From contig NZ_AP024238.1 in assembly GCF_019973615.1 (NCBI RefSeq), positions 1,488,001-1,552,000 of the forward strand: DNA of 64,000 nucleotides, given 5' to 3'. Made by a program: the position numbers and the translations under genes. The notes beneath the pieces were generated by a model, which saw only the letters and a list, made by a program, of their open reading frames with translations, had not been told where the DNA came from and did no database searches. Positions within the stretch are counted from its first letter, which is position 1. The number at the start of each line of letters is the position of its first letter. Below are positions 62,899 through 64,000 of this stretch, piece by piece. The DNA comes from Rhodoferax lithotrophicus. GTDB taxonomy: Bacteria > Pseudomonadota > Gammaproteobacteria > Burkholderiales > Burkholderiaceae_C.

Positions 62899-64000
62899 TT
62901 GTTCAGTCTTAATAGCGCAAGCGCATCATCGTAGGCGTACTTGCCAATTTGCTGTCCGATGGCTTCTGCGGCGCTGGCCCCGATGGCATCAGCCAGGGCC
63001 TGTTGATGTTGTTCAAAGTAGCGGCGTGCCGAGATGTCGCCCGCATCCAGGAGTAATTCAAGTTCCCGTGCGATGAGGTGGCCCGTCAACGGCGCCGGCT
63101 TTTCCGCCGTGGTGGTTTCCGACATGGGAGGCTCAGGTAGCAGGGTGCGAATACCATCAATCAGCAGCGGCAGTGCCGCGGTGATCTGGTCCAGGAGTGC
63201 ATGGGCTTGATCCAGGGCCATGGTTTTGAGCGCCTGCTGAAGCTCGGCGGCGAGGTGTTGAATGCCGGTGGCCCCAATATTGCCTGCGCTGCCCTTGAGG
63301 GCGTGCGCGGTGCGTTCAGCCTCCTGGAACGCCTGGCGCTGAAAATGCTCACGCAGGGTGGCCGCGTCTTGTGCATGACCATCGGCAAACAAACGCAGGA
63401 CACGCTGGTAGGCAGCCAGCTTGCCGCTGACCACCTTGAGGCCGGCCTTGACATCCAGGCCAGGAAGCCGTGAGAGTTGTGCGGCCAGAATCCGCTCTGA
63501 CTCGCGTAAGCGTTCGGGTGTGGGTGCCGTCGACACATCGTGCAAGGTCTCTCCCGCCTTGGGCAGCCAGTGCAGCAGCACCTTGACCAGCACATCCGGG
63601 TCAACCGGTTTGGCCACATGGTCATTCATGCCCGCTTGTTTGCAGGCCAGCCGATCCTCATCGAAGGCATTGGCAGTCATGGCCAGAATAGGGGTGTTGG
63701 TCCGGCCCGGCAGGGCGCGGATGGCGCGGGTGGCATCCAGACCGTCCATGTGGGGCATTTGCACGTCCATCAGAATCAAGTCGTAGTCGATCATGCTGGC
63801 CTTGTCCAGGGCCTCGCGGCCATCCACCGCCACATCCACGGCCAGCCCCATGCCATGCAGCAGTTCCAGTGCAACTTCGCGGTTGGTGGCGTTGTCTTCC
63901 GCCAGCAGGATATGCGCACCGGTGTGGCGGCGGCGCAGTTCAATCTCGGCATCCTGCGCGGCTTCGTCAGGTGTGGTTAATGGCATGATGCCCCGGCCGC
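62895..64000 (-). CDS. hybrid histidine kinase, C-terminal receiver and HPt part
   Basis: The frame is open through the right window edge; only the C-terminal part is seen. It contains a receiver domain ([18 protein letters not shown], acceptor Asp in [24 protein letters not shown], then K in HVAKPVDPD) and an HPt domain with [13 protein letters not shown], the phosphotransfer histidine. The kinase core would lie to the right of the window. It passes the signal to the HD-GYP regulator, to which it is translationally coupled. Confidence 0.92.
   Translation of the reverse strand, partial: GRGIMPLTTPDEAAQDAEIELRRRHTGAHILLAEDNATNREVALELLHGMGLAVDVAVDGREALDKASMIDYDLILMDVQMPHMDGLDATRAIRALPGRTNTPILAMTANAFDEDRLACKQAGMNDHVAKPVDPDVLVKVLLHWLPKAGETLHDVSTAPTPERLRESERILAAQLSRLPGLDVKAGLKVVSGKLAAYQRVLRLFADGHAQDAATLREHFQRQAFQEAERTAHALKGSAGNIGATGIQHLAAELQQALKTMALDQAHALLDQITAALPLLIDGIRTLLPEPPMSETTTAEKPAPLTGHLIARELELLLDAGDISARRYFEQHQQALADAIGASAAEAIGQQIGKYAYDDALALLRLNK

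Overview
ORGANISM. The window reads as a chromosomal segment of a betaproteobacterium, most likely family Comamonadaceae (Rhodoferax/Polaromonas/Acidovorax type). The reasons are high-GC housekeeping genes, the content (NagZ, class II LysS, YggT, EmrAB with a NodT-type porin, di-haem cytochrome c, HD-GYP regulators), and a short dispersed repeat ('atagctgcttgcgc ... aagcgctagaggcc') that I associate with that family. The genus is an inference. No tRNA, rRNA or CRISPR array was seen. LAYOUT. 1-1.6 kb: end of nagZ, a small unknown gene, a YciH/SUI1 protein and a DUF3820 protein. 1.6-14.1 kb: an accessory island that begins with a collapsed hipA remnant and holds five unrelated conflict-type modules: a GHKL ATPase plus phosphoribosyltransferase-like pair; a HEPN-like plus PD-(D/E)XK nuclease pair; a GTPase plus small-protein pair; a stand-alone DUF4365-like nuclease; and a DUF4238 protein. 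14.3-17.3 kb: core genes (YgjP-type metalloprotein, lysS, yggT). 17.3-25.9 kb: an organosulfur cluster: sulfate-binding protein, ssuE, two ssuA-type proteins, ssuD, ssuC, ssuB, a molbindin and a DszA/NtaA-type FMN monooxygenase. 25.9-32.9 kb: a block of palindromic and inverted repeats, then a four-gene Wadjet/MksBEFG-like SMC operon. 33-40 kb: mixed genes with visible decay (thioredoxin, membrane protein, AraC, sterol-desaturase/TetR pair, DMT exporter, GST, a monooxygenase tail, a truncated metQ, and a 68-bp direct repeat flanking about 2 kb). 40-43 kb: envelope genes and a di-haem cytochrome c. 43-48 kb: a MarR-NodT-EmrA-EmrB efflux operon. 48.4-55.8 kb: an amino-acid ABC importer divergent from an RpiR regulator that leads diaminopropionate ammonia-lyase, an M20 carbamoylase/amidohydrolase and an N-carbamoyl-D-amino-acid hydrolase. 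55.8-56.5 kb: insertion-sequence debris. 56.5-64 kb: guaC, a periplasmic protein, uvrD, plsC, an HD-GYP response regulator and the end of a hybrid histidine kinase. HOW THE GENES WORK TOGETHER. The sulfur cluster should import sulfonates (SsuABC), release sulfite with FMNH2 supplied by SsuE, and be complemented by sulfate uptake. The RpiR cluster looks like one route that imports and strips nitrogen from unusual amino acids or carbamoyl derivatives. The best candidates for undescribed systems are the GHKL/PRTase pair (2978-6391) and the HEPN/nuclease pair (6728-9496). The Wadjet-like operon belongs to a known class but has a non-canonical gene order. All functional statements rest on motif reading by eye; no database search was possible.
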